Of a DNA stretch of 7,332 nucleotides, positions 1 to 5,616 are shown in pieces (the stretch's first letter is position 1; each line of letters begins with the position of its first letter). A program made the translations under genes and the position numbers. The notes below the pieces were generated by a model that worked only from the letters and a program-made list of their open reading frames with translations, ran no database searches and was not told where the DNA came from. The stretch is taken from assembly GCA_009924765.1 (NCBI GenBank), contig RFQW01000074.1, positions 1-7,332 of the forward strand, read 5' to 3'. Source of the DNA: Planctomycetota bacterium (GTDB lineage: Bacteria > Planctomycetota > Phycisphaerae > Phycisphaerales > SM1A02).

Positions 1-327
1 GAACCCGCCGCCTGGGGCGTGGCGCTTGCCGTGGTGACGCTGACACCCCTGTCCGAGGAAGTGGTGTGGCGCGGCGCGGTGCAGCAGGCCTTGAAGCGAC
101 TCGGCATTCCGCGCCTGCCCGCCATCGGTTGCACCGCCGTTCTGTTCGCCATGGTGCACTGGAACGCCGTGCCCGACGCGTCGCGCCTGTCCGCGCTGCC
201 GGCATTGGCCATGCTCGGCTTCGCGCTTGGCTGGCTGATGGAGCGCACCGGTCGCCTGATCGCGCCGGTGGCCGCGCACGCCGCCTTCAACGCCGCAAAT
301 CTGCTGCTCTTCTCTATGCTTGGCTGA
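1..327 (+). CDS. CPBP-family intramembrane metalloprotease, C-terminal part (5' partial)
   Basis: The frame is open from the first base, so the N-terminus lies outside the window; 108 residues are visible. Three motifs of the CPBP (CAAX protease and bacteriocin-processing, Abi) family appear in order: EEVVWR (residues 19-24 of the visible part, the EExxxR motif), FAMVH (49-53, FxxxH) and HAAFN (93-97, HxxxN). In this family these glutamates and histidines form the metal-dependent active site within the membrane. Hydrophobic stretches around 7-17, 42-50, 65-79 and 87-107 fit membrane helices. Family members cleave membrane or prenylated substrates or act in bacteriocin immunity; the substrate here cannot be told. 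The stop codon TGA is directly followed by the trpS ATG with no gap, so co-transcription is possible, although trpS also seems to have its own -10 element inside this gene's end. The family call is firm; the biological role is unknown. Confidence 0.88.
   Translation, partial: EPAAWGVALAVVTLTPLSEEVVWRGAVQQALKRLGIPRLPAIGCTAVLFAMVHWNAVPDASRLSALPALAMLGFALGWLMERTGRLIAPVAAHAAFNAANLLLFSMLG
315..320 (+). promoter_or_regulatory. Candidate -10 element for trpS
   Basis: TATGCT ends 7 nt before the trpS ATG, which would put the transcription start at about the A of the start codon. No good -35 hexamer lies 16-18 nt upstream. It sits inside the last codons of the protease gene, so coincidence is possible. 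The support is that the same spacing recurs at zwf, pgl and manC. Confidence 0.35.
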
Positions 328-1389
328 ATGAGCGCGAAGCCACGCATCCTGACTGGAGACACGCCGACCGGACGCCTGCACCTGGGCCACTGGGTGGGCA
401 GCGTGAAGCGCCGCGTGGAACTGCAGCAGAGCCACGACTGCTACTTCATCATCGCCAACTACCACGCCTTCACCACGCGTTCGGAGCGCTCGGCGGAGAT
501 CCGCAGCGACTGCATGGAGATCGTGCGCGACTACCTGGCCATGGGCATCGATCCCGACGCCAGCACCATCTTCCTGCAGAGCGAGATCCCGGCGATCCAC
601 GAGCTGTGCTTCCTGTTCGCCATGCTGCTGCCCTTCAACCGCGTGATGCGCAATCCCACGCTGAAGGACGAGATCAAGGTGAAGGATCTGGGCGAGACGT
701 ACAGCTTCGGCTTCCCGCTGTATGCGGTGGGGCAGTGCGCGGACATCCTCACGTTCCGTCCCGTGGGCGTGCCGGTGGGCGAGGATCAGGTGCCGCATCT
801 GGAGATGACGCGCGAGGTGGGCCGTCGCTTCAACCAGATCTACTGCGGCGTGGACGAGCACGCGGAAGACCATGACCACGTGAAGCTTGGTGGCGTGTTC
901 CCGGTGCCCAAGGCCGATGTGGGTGCGGTGGGTCGACTGGTGGGCATCGACGGCAAGAACAAGATGAGCAAGAGCCTGGGCAACGCCATCTTCATCAGTG
1001 ACCCTGCCAAGGAAGTGGAGAAGAAGGTGATGAAGATCTTCACGGGCCGCCAGAGCCCCACCGAACCGGGTGACGTGACCAACGCGCTGTTCCAATATGT
1101 GGAAGCGTTCATCCCGGACGCGGCGCGCGTGGCGGAACTGAAGGACCGATATGCGCGCGGCGACAACTTGGGCGACGGCCACGTGAAGAAGGAAGTGGCC
1201 GCGGCCATCAACGAGCTGCTGGAGCCAATGCGTCAGCGCCGCGCCAAGTTCGAGGGGCGCGACGATCTGGTGCTGGACATCCTGCGCAAGGGCTGCGAGA
1301 AGGCCAACGCCACCGCCGAAGCCACGCTGGAGGCCGCGCGCAAGGCGGCCAACCTGCAGTTTTTCAGCCGATCACTGGCCTATCGCTGA
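328..1389 (+). CDS. trpS: Tryptophanyl-tRNA synthetase
   Basis: Cytoplasmic class Ic aminoacyl-tRNA synthetase that charges tRNA-Trp with tryptophan using ATP. The 353 residues are near the usual bacterial length (about 330-350). The N-terminal Rossmann fold carries the HIGH-type motif HLGH (18-21) inside TPTGRLHLGHWVG; GEDQVPH (151-157) matches the G-x-DQ-x-x-H tryptophan-site motif; KMSKS is at 212-216, followed by SLGNAI. A helical C-terminal domain ends near LQFF, as in the clade starting ILTGDxPTGxLHLGH (known from streptococci and others) rather than the SGxQPTGxLHLGN clade. The ATG directly abuts the TGA of the upstream gene, and no SD sequence is evident. An acidic/His-rich stretch (GVDEHAEDHDH, about 175-184) precedes the KMSKS domain and looks like a lineage insert. 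The start fits because the HLGH motif sits at the expected distance from the N-terminus. Confidence 0.97.
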   Translation: MSAKPRILTGDTPTGRLHLGHWVGSVKRRVELQQSHDCYFIIANYHAFTTRSERSAEIRSDCMEIVRDYLAMGIDPDASTIFLQSEIPAIHELCFLFAMLLPFNRVMRNPTLKDEIKVKDLGETYSFGFPLYAVGQCADILTFRPVGVPVGEDQVPHLEMTREVGRRFNQIYCGVDEHAEDHDHVKLGGVFPVPKADVGAVGRLVGIDGKNKMSKSLGNAIFISDPAKEVEKKVMKIFTGRQSPTEPGDVTNALFQYVEAFIPDAARVAELKDRYARGDNLGDGHVKKEVAAAINELLEPMRQRRAKFEGRDDLVLDILRKGCEKANATAEATLEAARKAANLQFFSRSLAYR

Positions 1390-1395
1390 CCGAAC

Positions 1396-1422
1396 GGCGA
1401 TCTTTCGCTGGATCGAAGCGCC
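1396..1422 (+). terminator. Possible terminator hairpin after trpS
   Basis: Just downstream of the trpS stop, GGCG (1396-1399) and CTT..CG (1402-1407) can pair with CG-AAG-CGCC (1414-1422). This gives about 9 base pairs interrupted by small bulges, with a 6-nt loop CTGGAT. No T-run follows directly, so it would not be a canonical intrinsic terminator; it may only slow polymerase or be fortuitous. Confidence 0.25.
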
Positions 1423-1437
1423 GCGCGGTCCTATCTT
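1409..1437 (+). promoter_or_regulatory. Candidate promoter for the small Cys protein and xerD
   Basis: TATCTT (1432-1437) resembles a sigma-70 -10 box, and TGGATC (1409-1414, 3 of 6 matches to TTGACA) stands 17 nt upstream. Transcription would start near 1444, leaving a leader of about 36 nt that includes an SD-like AGGA before the gene at 1480. The -35 is weak, and the assignment rests mainly on the -10, the spacing and the position in the longest gap of the plus-strand block (1390-1479). Confidence 0.35.
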
Positions 1438-1468
1438 TGTCCCCCCGGGCCGTTCCCTGCCGATGCAC

Positions 1469-1472
1469 AGGA
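1469..1472 (+). promoter_or_regulatory. Shine-Dalgarno-like AGGA for the gene at 1480
   Basis: AGGA ends 7 nt before the ATG at 1480, a standard spacing. It supports this start over the in-frame ATG at 1501. Confidence 0.45.
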
Positions 1473-1479
1473 ACTGCCC

Positions 1480-1773
1480 ATGGCATCTTCGGACGATCCA
1501 ATGCGAGACCCAGCCCACTGCCCCCACATCGATCGGGGCGACAACCGTTGCAGCCAGCGCTTCACGCTTGGCAACGCCGAACAGGCGTTCGCGGTGTGCT
1601 GCGGTGGTCAGCATGGTTGCGCGGTCTTCCATCGACTGAACATGGAGCAGGCCTATGGCACGCTCGACGCACCGAAGCCGGCCGTGCGCCGCATCGGTGC
1701 ACCCGCGGCGACGCCACTCACGGTGAGCGCCGCCCATGCCCGAAACCTGTCCATTCGAAACCTGGGCGCGTGA
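1480..1773 (+). CDS. Small cysteine-motif protein of unknown function
   Basis: A 97-residue protein whose N-terminal half looks constrained. It has CPHIDRGDNRC (Cys14, Cys24), RFTLGNAEQAF (27-37), then CCGGQHGC (Cys40, Cys41, Cys47) followed by FHRLN. The spacing C-x9-C-x15-CC-x5-C with nearby His16 and His45 suggests a metal- or Fe-S-binding site, or a disulphide pattern; which one cannot be decided. I have an unverified impression of similar short proteins (CPH..D..C..RF.L....AF..C) in planctomycete genomes. There is no signal peptide or membrane segment. An AGGA SD-like site sits 7 nt before the start, and a candidate promoter lies upstream. The last 12 codons and stop overlap the start of xerD by 38 nt, which suggests translational coupling, or that the C-terminal tail is unconstrained. 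No function is proposed. Confidence 0.65.
   Translation: MASSDDPMRDPAHCPHIDRGDNRCSQRFTLGNAEQAFAVCCGGQHGCAVFHRLNMEQAYGTLDAPKPAVRRIGAPAATPLTVSAAHARNLSIRNLGA
1722..1727 (+). promoter_or_regulatory. SD-like GGTGAG for xerD
   Basis: GGTGAG ends 8 nt before the xerD ATG at 1736, inside the coding sequence of the preceding small gene. It is a moderate match to the anti-SD and supports the 1736 start. Confidence 0.35.
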
Positions 1774-2701
1774 CTTCCTCGCCTGGGCGCGCGTCGAGAC
1801 GGGGCTGAGTCCAGCCACGCTGGAGGCCTACGCCCGCGACCTTCGGCAGATGGCCGAGGACCTGACGAAGCACCGCGTGAAGGATCCGGGCAAGGTGACC
1901 ATGCAGCATCTCGCGGAGCACCTGCAGCGACTGCGTCGCGAACGCGGCATGGAGCCGAGCACCGTGACGCGGCATCTGGCCACCATCCGCGTGTTCTATC
2001 GCTGGCTGCATGCCGAGCGTCGCATCGAGCGTGATCCGGCCCGGCTGCTGGAGCGACCACATCGTTGGCGCAAGCTGCCCGGCACGCTCACGCCGGGGCA
2101 GATGCGCAAGCTGGTGGAGGCACCCACCGCGGAGCACAGCGAGATGTGGCTGCGCGATCGCGCGATGCTTGAAATCATGTACGCGGCCGGCCTGCGCGCG
2201 AGCGAGGTGGGCACGCTGAAGATGAACGACTACAACGACACGCTCGCAAGCGTGATGGTGCTGGGCAAGGGCAACAAGCAGCGACTGGTGCCACTGGGTG
2301 ATCCGGCCGTGAACGCGATCCGGCAGTACCTGAACGAGTGTCGCCCGGGACTGGCGCGCTTCCGCGACGGGCGCGACAAGTTCCGGCTGTTCCTGTCGTT
2401 CAGCGGCAAACCGCTGGAACGCGTGGCGGTGTGGCAGATCGTGCGCAAGTACGCGGCGATCGCGCGCGTGCCGGGCGTGCATCCGCACAAGCTGCGGCAC
2501 AGCTTCGCGACGCATCTGCTGGCCGGCGGCGCCGATCTTCGCGTGGTGCAGGAGCTGCTGGGTCACAGCGACATCAACACCACGCAGGTGTACACCCACG
2601 TGGATCGCTCGCGCCTGCACGACGTGCTGCTGAAGCACCATCCACGCGAGGGTGGCGCATCGAAACCGCGCGTGGCGCACAAGCGCGGCGTGGCGAGCTG
2701 A
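1736..2701 (+). CDS. xerD: Site-specific tyrosine recombinase, XerD-like
   Basis: Cytoplasmic DNA recombinase of 321 residues, within the Xer range of about 295-330. Family role: XerC and XerD act at dif to resolve chromosome dimers, guided by FtsK. The N-terminal SAM-like core-binding domain spans about 5-90 (FETWARDFLAWARVETG... then TRHLATIRVFYRWL). The C-terminal catalytic domain holds the full set of residues: Arg154 in GLRASE, Lys178 in GKGNKQR, His251 and Arg254 in HKLRHSF, His277 in LLGHSD and the nucleophile Tyr286 in TQVYTHV. The ending KHHPRE recalls XerD more than XerC, but assigning C versus D needs a tree and a check for a second copy. Intact catalysis and housekeeping neighbours argue for the chromosomal Xer enzyme rather than an integron or phage integrase; no attachment site is visible nearby. 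The start overlaps the small upstream gene by 38 nt. Confidence 0.93.
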   Translation: MPETCPFETWARDFLAWARVETGLSPATLEAYARDLRQMAEDLTKHRVKDPGKVTMQHLAEHLQRLRRERGMEPSTVTRHLATIRVFYRWLHAERRIERDPARLLERPHRWRKLPGTLTPGQMRKLVEAPTAEHSEMWLRDRAMLEIMYAAGLRASEVGTLKMNDYNDTLASVMVLGKGNKQRLVPLGDPAVNAIRQYLNECRPGLARFRDGRDKFRLFLSFSGKPLERVAVWQIVRKYAAIARVPGVHPHKLRHSFATHLLAGGADLRVVQELLGHSDINTTQVYTHVDRSRLHDVLLKHHPREGGASKPRVAHKRGVAS

Positions 2702-2733
2702 TTCGGCGCGGCCGCGCGTGTTCCCGTGCACGC

Positions 2734-2739
2734 TAGGCT
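2734..2739 (+). promoter_or_regulatory. Candidate -10 element for zwf
   Basis: TAGGCT ends 7 nt before the ATG at 2747 within the 45-nt xerD-zwf gap, so the transcript could begin at the start codon. No convincing -35 is seen at 16-18 nt. The AGG inside this hexamer could instead serve as a weak SD (9 nt from the ATG). Confidence 0.4.
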
Positions 2740-2746
2740 GCGCGCC

Positions 2747-4255
2747 ATGAAGACCGGCGATCCATGCGTGCTCGTGATCCTTGGCGCAAGCGGCGACCTG
2801 ACGCACCGCAAGCTCATTCCCGCGATGTACGAGATGCACCGCGCCGGCATGCTGGACAAGGCCACCTGCATCCTGGGCATGAGCCGCACGAAGAAGAGCG
2901 ATGCACAGTGGCGCGAGGACCTCACGCCGTGGGTGTCGAAGAGCGTGAAGGATTTCGACGCCGAGTCGTGGAAGACGTTCTCGCAGCGCATCTACTACGA
3001 GGCCGGCGACGCCGCCACCGCCGAGCCCTATGCACGCATCACGGCGCGCATCGAGTCGCTGAACGAGTGCCACGGCTGCAAGGGCAACGTGCTGTTCTTC
3101 ATGAGCGTGGCGCCGGAGCTGTACGAGCCCATCGTGGAGCAGATCGGCGCGGCAGGCCTGGTGACGGAGGGCCGCCGCTGGTGCAGCCTGAACCAGAACG
3201 CACGCTCGTGGCAGCGCATCATCGTGGAGAAGCCCTTCGGCAACGACGATTCCAGCGCCGCCAGCCTGAACCGCGCGCTGGGCCGCGTGTTCGAGGAAGA
3301 GGCGATCTACCGCATCGACCACTATCTGGGCAAGGAAGTGGTGCAGAGCCTGCTGGCGTTCCGGTTCGCCAACGCCATCTTCGAGCCGGTGTGGAACCAC
3401 CGCTACATCGACCATGTGCAGATCACCGCCGCCGAGACGGTGGGCGTTGGGCAGCGCATCGCCTTCTATGACGGCACCGGCGCGATCCGCGACATGATCC
3501 AGAGCCACCTGATGCAGGTGCTGGCGTTCGTGGCCATGGAGCCGCCGAGCGACTTCAGCGCGGATCACATCCGCGCGGAGAAGATCAAGGTGATCGATGC
3601 GCTGCAGTTGCCGGACATGAAGCGACTGCAGGATTTCGGCGCCGTGGGGCAGTACGGCGCGAGCGCCGACGAGAAGGCCTATCACGAGCTGACTGGCGTG
3701 AAGGACGGCACCACCACCGAGACCTTCGCCGCGCTGCGCATGGAGTTCGAGAACTGGCGGTGGGCCAAGGTGCCGTTCTACCTGCGCACCGGCAAGCGCA
3801 TGGCGCGCAAGTGCACGCAGATCGTGGTGCAGTTCAAGCCGCCGGCCGCGAACCTGTTCCGAAAGACCATGAGCGATCCGCTGAGCGGCAACCGCATGGT
3901 GATCGAGATCGCGCCCAACGAGCAGTTCAGCCTTCGCTTCGGCGCCAAGAAGCCCGGCGCGATGCAGATCCGCGACGTGGAGATGATGATGGACTACGCG
4001 AAGGCCTTCAAGGTGGAGCCGGTGGAGGCGTACGGACCACTGATGATCGACGCCATGCGCGGCGACCAGAGCCTGTTCAAGCACCGTCTGGAGGTGGAGA
4101 GTGCCTGGCACGCCATCATGCCGTTCCTGGACGAGCGAAGCGCAGCCATCCGCAGCGGCATCCATGCCAACTACGCGGCGGGCAGCTGGGGCCCCAAGAG
4201 CGCCGACGACCTGCTGGCGCGCGACGGACGCGCGTGGTTCAACCCTTCGGCCTGA
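2747..4255 (+). CDS. zwf: Glucose-6-phosphate 1-dehydrogenase
   Basis: First enzyme of the oxidative pentose phosphate (and Entner-Doudoroff) route: oxidises glucose 6-phosphate to 6-phosphoglucono-1,5-lactone with NAD(P)+. At 502 residues it is typical in length. The N-terminal Rossmann domain begins at residue 6 with the GASGDLT nucleotide motif (13-19). VEKPFG is at 160-165, the substrate signature RIDHYLGKE at 189-197, and DMIQSH places the catalytic-base His at 254 (equivalent to Leuconostoc His240). RFANAIFEPVWN and VPFYLRTGKRM are also family-typical. A stretch before VEKPFG (GRRWCSLNQNARSWQRI) is longer than in many homologues. The ATG at 2747 was chosen over the in-frame GTG at 2726: it places the nucleotide motif at the usual distance and fits the -10 element just upstream. 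pgl follows 28 nt downstream and acts on this enzyme's product. Confidence 0.97.
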   Translation: MKTGDPCVLVILGASGDLTHRKLIPAMYEMHRAGMLDKATCILGMSRTKKSDAQWREDLTPWVSKSVKDFDAESWKTFSQRIYYEAGDAATAEPYARITARIESLNECHGCKGNVLFFMSVAPELYEPIVEQIGAAGLVTEGRRWCSLNQNARSWQRIIVEKPFGNDDSSAASLNRALGRVFEEEAIYRIDHYLGKEVVQSLLAFRFANAIFEPVWNHRYIDHVQITAAETVGVGQRIAFYDGTGAIRDMIQSHLMQVLAFVAMEPPSDFSADHIRAEKIKVIDALQLPDMKRLQDFGAVGQYGASADEKAYHELTGVKDGTTTETFAALRMEFENWRWAKVPFYLRTGKRMARKCTQIVVQFKPPAANLFRKTMSDPLSGNRMVIEIAPNEQFSLRFGAKKPGAMQIRDVEMMMDYAKAFKVEPVEAYGPLMIDAMRGDQSLFKHRLEVESAWHAIMPFLDERSAAIRSGIHANYAAGSWGPKSADDLLARDGRAWFNPSA

Positions 4256-4274
4256 CGCGCCGGCTTGGTAGTTT
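4246..4274 (+). promoter_or_regulatory. Candidate promoter for pgl
   Basis: TAGTTT (4269-4274) ends 9 nt before the pgl ATG, and TTCGGC (4246-4251), overlapping the zwf stop region, stands exactly 17 nt upstream of it. The -35 matches TTGACA poorly. If active, pgl would have a near-leaderless transcript of its own besides any read-through from zwf. Confidence 0.35.
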
Positions 4275-4283
4275 CGCTTCGCC

Positions 4284-5081
4284 ATGAGCGACCTTCTCCC
4301 ACTTGACTCCGAGTTTGCGCCGATCGAAGCACCCACCCTGCGCGGCCGCGTGGAAGCGCGACACGACGCCGAGGAGGTGTTCGATGCGCTGGCCAGCGAC
4401 CTGATGGGTCAGGCACTGCACTGCGTGGGCAAGTACGGCGAGTTCCATCTGGCGCTGTCGGGTGGCAAGACGCCGTTCCCGTTCTACGAGAAGTTGATGA
4501 TCGATCCGCGCTTCCGCGCGATTCCGTGGGGCAGCACGCACCTGTGGATGGTGGACGAGCGCCGCATCGGTTTCGACAACGACCTGAACAACTTCAAGCA
4601 CATCAACGAGATCCTGGTGGAGCACTCGGGCATTCGCGCGGAGAACGTGCACCCCATGCCGGTGGAGGACGCCACGCCCGATGTCACCTACGAGCGCGCG
4701 CTGCGCGAGGCGCTTGGTCGCCGGCCGCAGATGCAGCAGCGACTCGACTTCGTGCTGCTGGGCATGGGTGACAACGGACACACCGCAAGCCTGTTCCCGC
4801 ACACGCAGGTGCTGAAGGTGCGTGATCGCATGGTGGGCCTGTGCGAAGGGCCCACCGTCACGCCACCGCCGCGCATCACGCTGACCTACCCAACGCTGAA
4901 TGCCGCGCGCTTCATCGCCGTGCTGGTGATGGGCGCCGCGAAGGGGCCCATGCTGAAGCGCGTGGCCAGCGCGAAGGACACCTACGAGGAACTGCCGATC
5001 CTGGGCATCGAGCCCATCGGTGGCGACCTGCGCTGGTATCTCGATCGCGCGGCGTGCGACGCGGCCCGCTCGGCCCGCTGA
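4284..5081 (+). CDS. pgl: 6-phosphogluconolactonase (DevB/SOL type)
   Basis: Cytoplasmic hydrolase of 265 residues that opens 6-phosphogluconolactone, the product of Zwf, to 6-phosphogluconate. It belongs to the glucosamine-6-phosphate isomerase/6PGL fold family. Visible motifs are the phosphate-loop sequence SGGKTP (59-64), MVDERR (89-94) and the signature GMGDNGHTASLFP (160-172) with the catalytic His166, then RITLTYPTLNAARF and VMGAAKGPML in the C-terminal half. DNGHTASLFP separates it from NagB deaminases and from the unrelated YbhE-type lactonase. Length matches the family (about 230-270). No SD sequence precedes the ATG; a TAGTTT element ends 9 nt upstream. The gene ends 112 nt before the convergent ruvX, with an inverted repeat in between. 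The zwf-pgl order is common in bacteria and supports coordinated function. Confidence 0.95.
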   Translation: MSDLLPLDSEFAPIEAPTLRGRVEARHDAEEVFDALASDLMGQALHCVGKYGEFHLALSGGKTPFPFYEKLMIDPRFRAIPWGSTHLWMVDERRIGFDNDLNNFKHINEILVEHSGIRAENVHPMPVEDATPDVTYERALREALGRRPQMQQRLDFVLLGMGDNGHTASLFPHTQVLKVRDRMVGLCEGPTVTPPPRITLTYPTLNAARFIAVLVMGAAKGPMLKRVASAKDTYEELPILGIEPIGGDLRWYLDRAACDAARSAR

Positions 5082-5090
5082 AAGTCCGCG

Positions 5091-5199
5091 TAATAGGGAC
5101 GGGGGTCCTTATCGGCCGCGGCAATGAACTGACGCAGCATGCGGTTCAGTGCGCCCCAGAGCGGAAACAGATTCCAATAACGACCCCCGTCCCTCATAT
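5091..5199. repeat. REP/MITE-like inverted-repeat element between pgl and ruvX
   Basis: The 18-nt left arm (5095-5112, AGGGACGGGGGTCCTTAT) and right arm (5177-5194, ATAACGACCCCCGTCCCT) are inverted repeats matching at 17 of 18 positions, with 64 nt between them. AT-rich edges (TAAT on the left, CATAT on the right) resemble each other only partly, and no clear target-site duplication is seen. The core contains a bulged hairpin (5128-5150). GGGACGGGGGTC-type arms next to a TTAT resemble, from memory and unverified, repeats associated with IS200/REP-type Y1 transposases. No transposase lies in the window, so this would be a non-autonomous or remnant copy. Sitting between convergent genes, it could also fold in both transcripts and act as a bidirectional 3' end. 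Confidence 0.7.
5128..5150. other. Hairpin in the core of the inverted-repeat element
   Basis: ACTGACGCA (5128-5136) pairs with TGCG (5140-5143) and TCAGT (5146-5150), leaving a 3-nt loop GCA and a 2-nt GT bulge on the right arm. A 9-bp stem with a small bulge is typical of REP-like or transposon-end hairpins. There is no adjacent T-run, so it is a poor intrinsic terminator. Confidence 0.45.
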
Positions 5200-5616
5200 G
5201 GGACGAAGGAAATCCTCGAGCAACGCGGCCGCCGCAAGCGCGTCGCGCAACTCCTTCTTCTCGCCGCGCGTGCGACCGCTGCGCGCCATGCGCTGATCGG
5301 CCTCGAAGCTGGTGAGTCGCTCGTCCTGCAGGTGCACCACAAGGCCGCATCGCTGCTGCACCTGCTCGGCGAACGCGCGCGCGTCCTTCGCGGCGGGGCC
5401 TTCGGTGCCATCCATGTTCAGCGGCAGCCCCATCACCAGCGCATCGGGCGCGTGCTCGTGCACCGCGCGCTCGATGGCCTGCAGCAGCTCGGGGCCACGC
5501 GGAATGTGCAGCACCTCGACCGGCATGGCCATGCGCGTGATGGCATCGCCCGCGGCAAGTCCGGTGCGCTTGCCGCCCGCATCGATCGCCAGAAAGCGGA
5601 CAGGCTTCGCGCTCAC
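5194..5616 (-). CDS. ruvX: Putative pre-16S rRNA nuclease / RuvX-YqgF family RNase H-like protein
   Basis: A 140-residue cytoplasmic protein of the YqgF/RuvX family (RNase H-like fold), linked to pre-16S rRNA 5' maturation and, in other reports, to Holliday-junction resolution. The length fits the family (about 135-150). Motifs are IDAGGKRTGLA (11-21, acidic Asp12), VMGLPLNMDGTEGP (61-74), DERLTS (98-103) and the C-terminal ELRDALAAAALLEDFL (122-137, Asp125), giving the expected three acidic positions. The GTG start at 5616 overlaps the manC stop as GTGA, implying translational coupling; no clear SD is present. A longer upstream frame reaches 5679 but lies inside manC and would add non-conserved residues. 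The last codons run to the edge of the inverted-repeat element, whose right arm touches the stop codon, so the final residues RPI may have been shaped by its insertion. Confidence 0.92.
   Translation of the reverse strand: MSAKPVRFLAIDAGGKRTGLAAGDAITRMAMPVEVLHIPRGPELLQAIERAVHEHAPDALVMGLPLNMDGTEGPAAKDARAFAEQVQQRCGLVVHLQDERLTSFEADQRMARSGRTRGEKKELRDALAAAALLEDFLRPI

Noticed and set aside
66..875. A 269-codon plus-strand frame across the protease and trpS
   Set aside because: It is an Arg/Gly/His-rich alternative frame of two well-supported genes.
1736..2701. XerD-like gene as a phage or island integrase
   Set aside because: No adjacent tRNA, attachment repeat, excisionase or phage genes are seen, and the neighbours are housekeeping genes with similar base composition.
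2726..2746. GTG start giving zwf seven extra residues
   Set aside because: The ATG at 2747 places the GASGDLT motif at the normal distance, and the extension would run through the candidate -10 element.
1718..4336. An 872-codon open frame on the minus strand
   Set aside because: It lies antisense to xerD and zwf, is rich in His, Arg, Ala and Leu with no recognisable domain, and reflects the lack of stop codons in GC-rich antisense frames.
5095..5194. The inverted repeat as a simple Rho-independent terminator
   Set aside because: The arms are 64 nt apart and no T-run follows either arm, so a classic intrinsic terminator is unlikely, though a role in 3'-end formation remains possible.
4982..5350. 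A 122-codon minus-strand frame running through the inverted-repeat element, with a stretch reading YWNLFPLWGALNRM
   Set aside because: I considered a transposase remnant, but the frame enters out of frame from ruvX and continues antisense to pgl, and the readable stretch is only the palindromic element, with no HUH motif or catalytic Tyr context.
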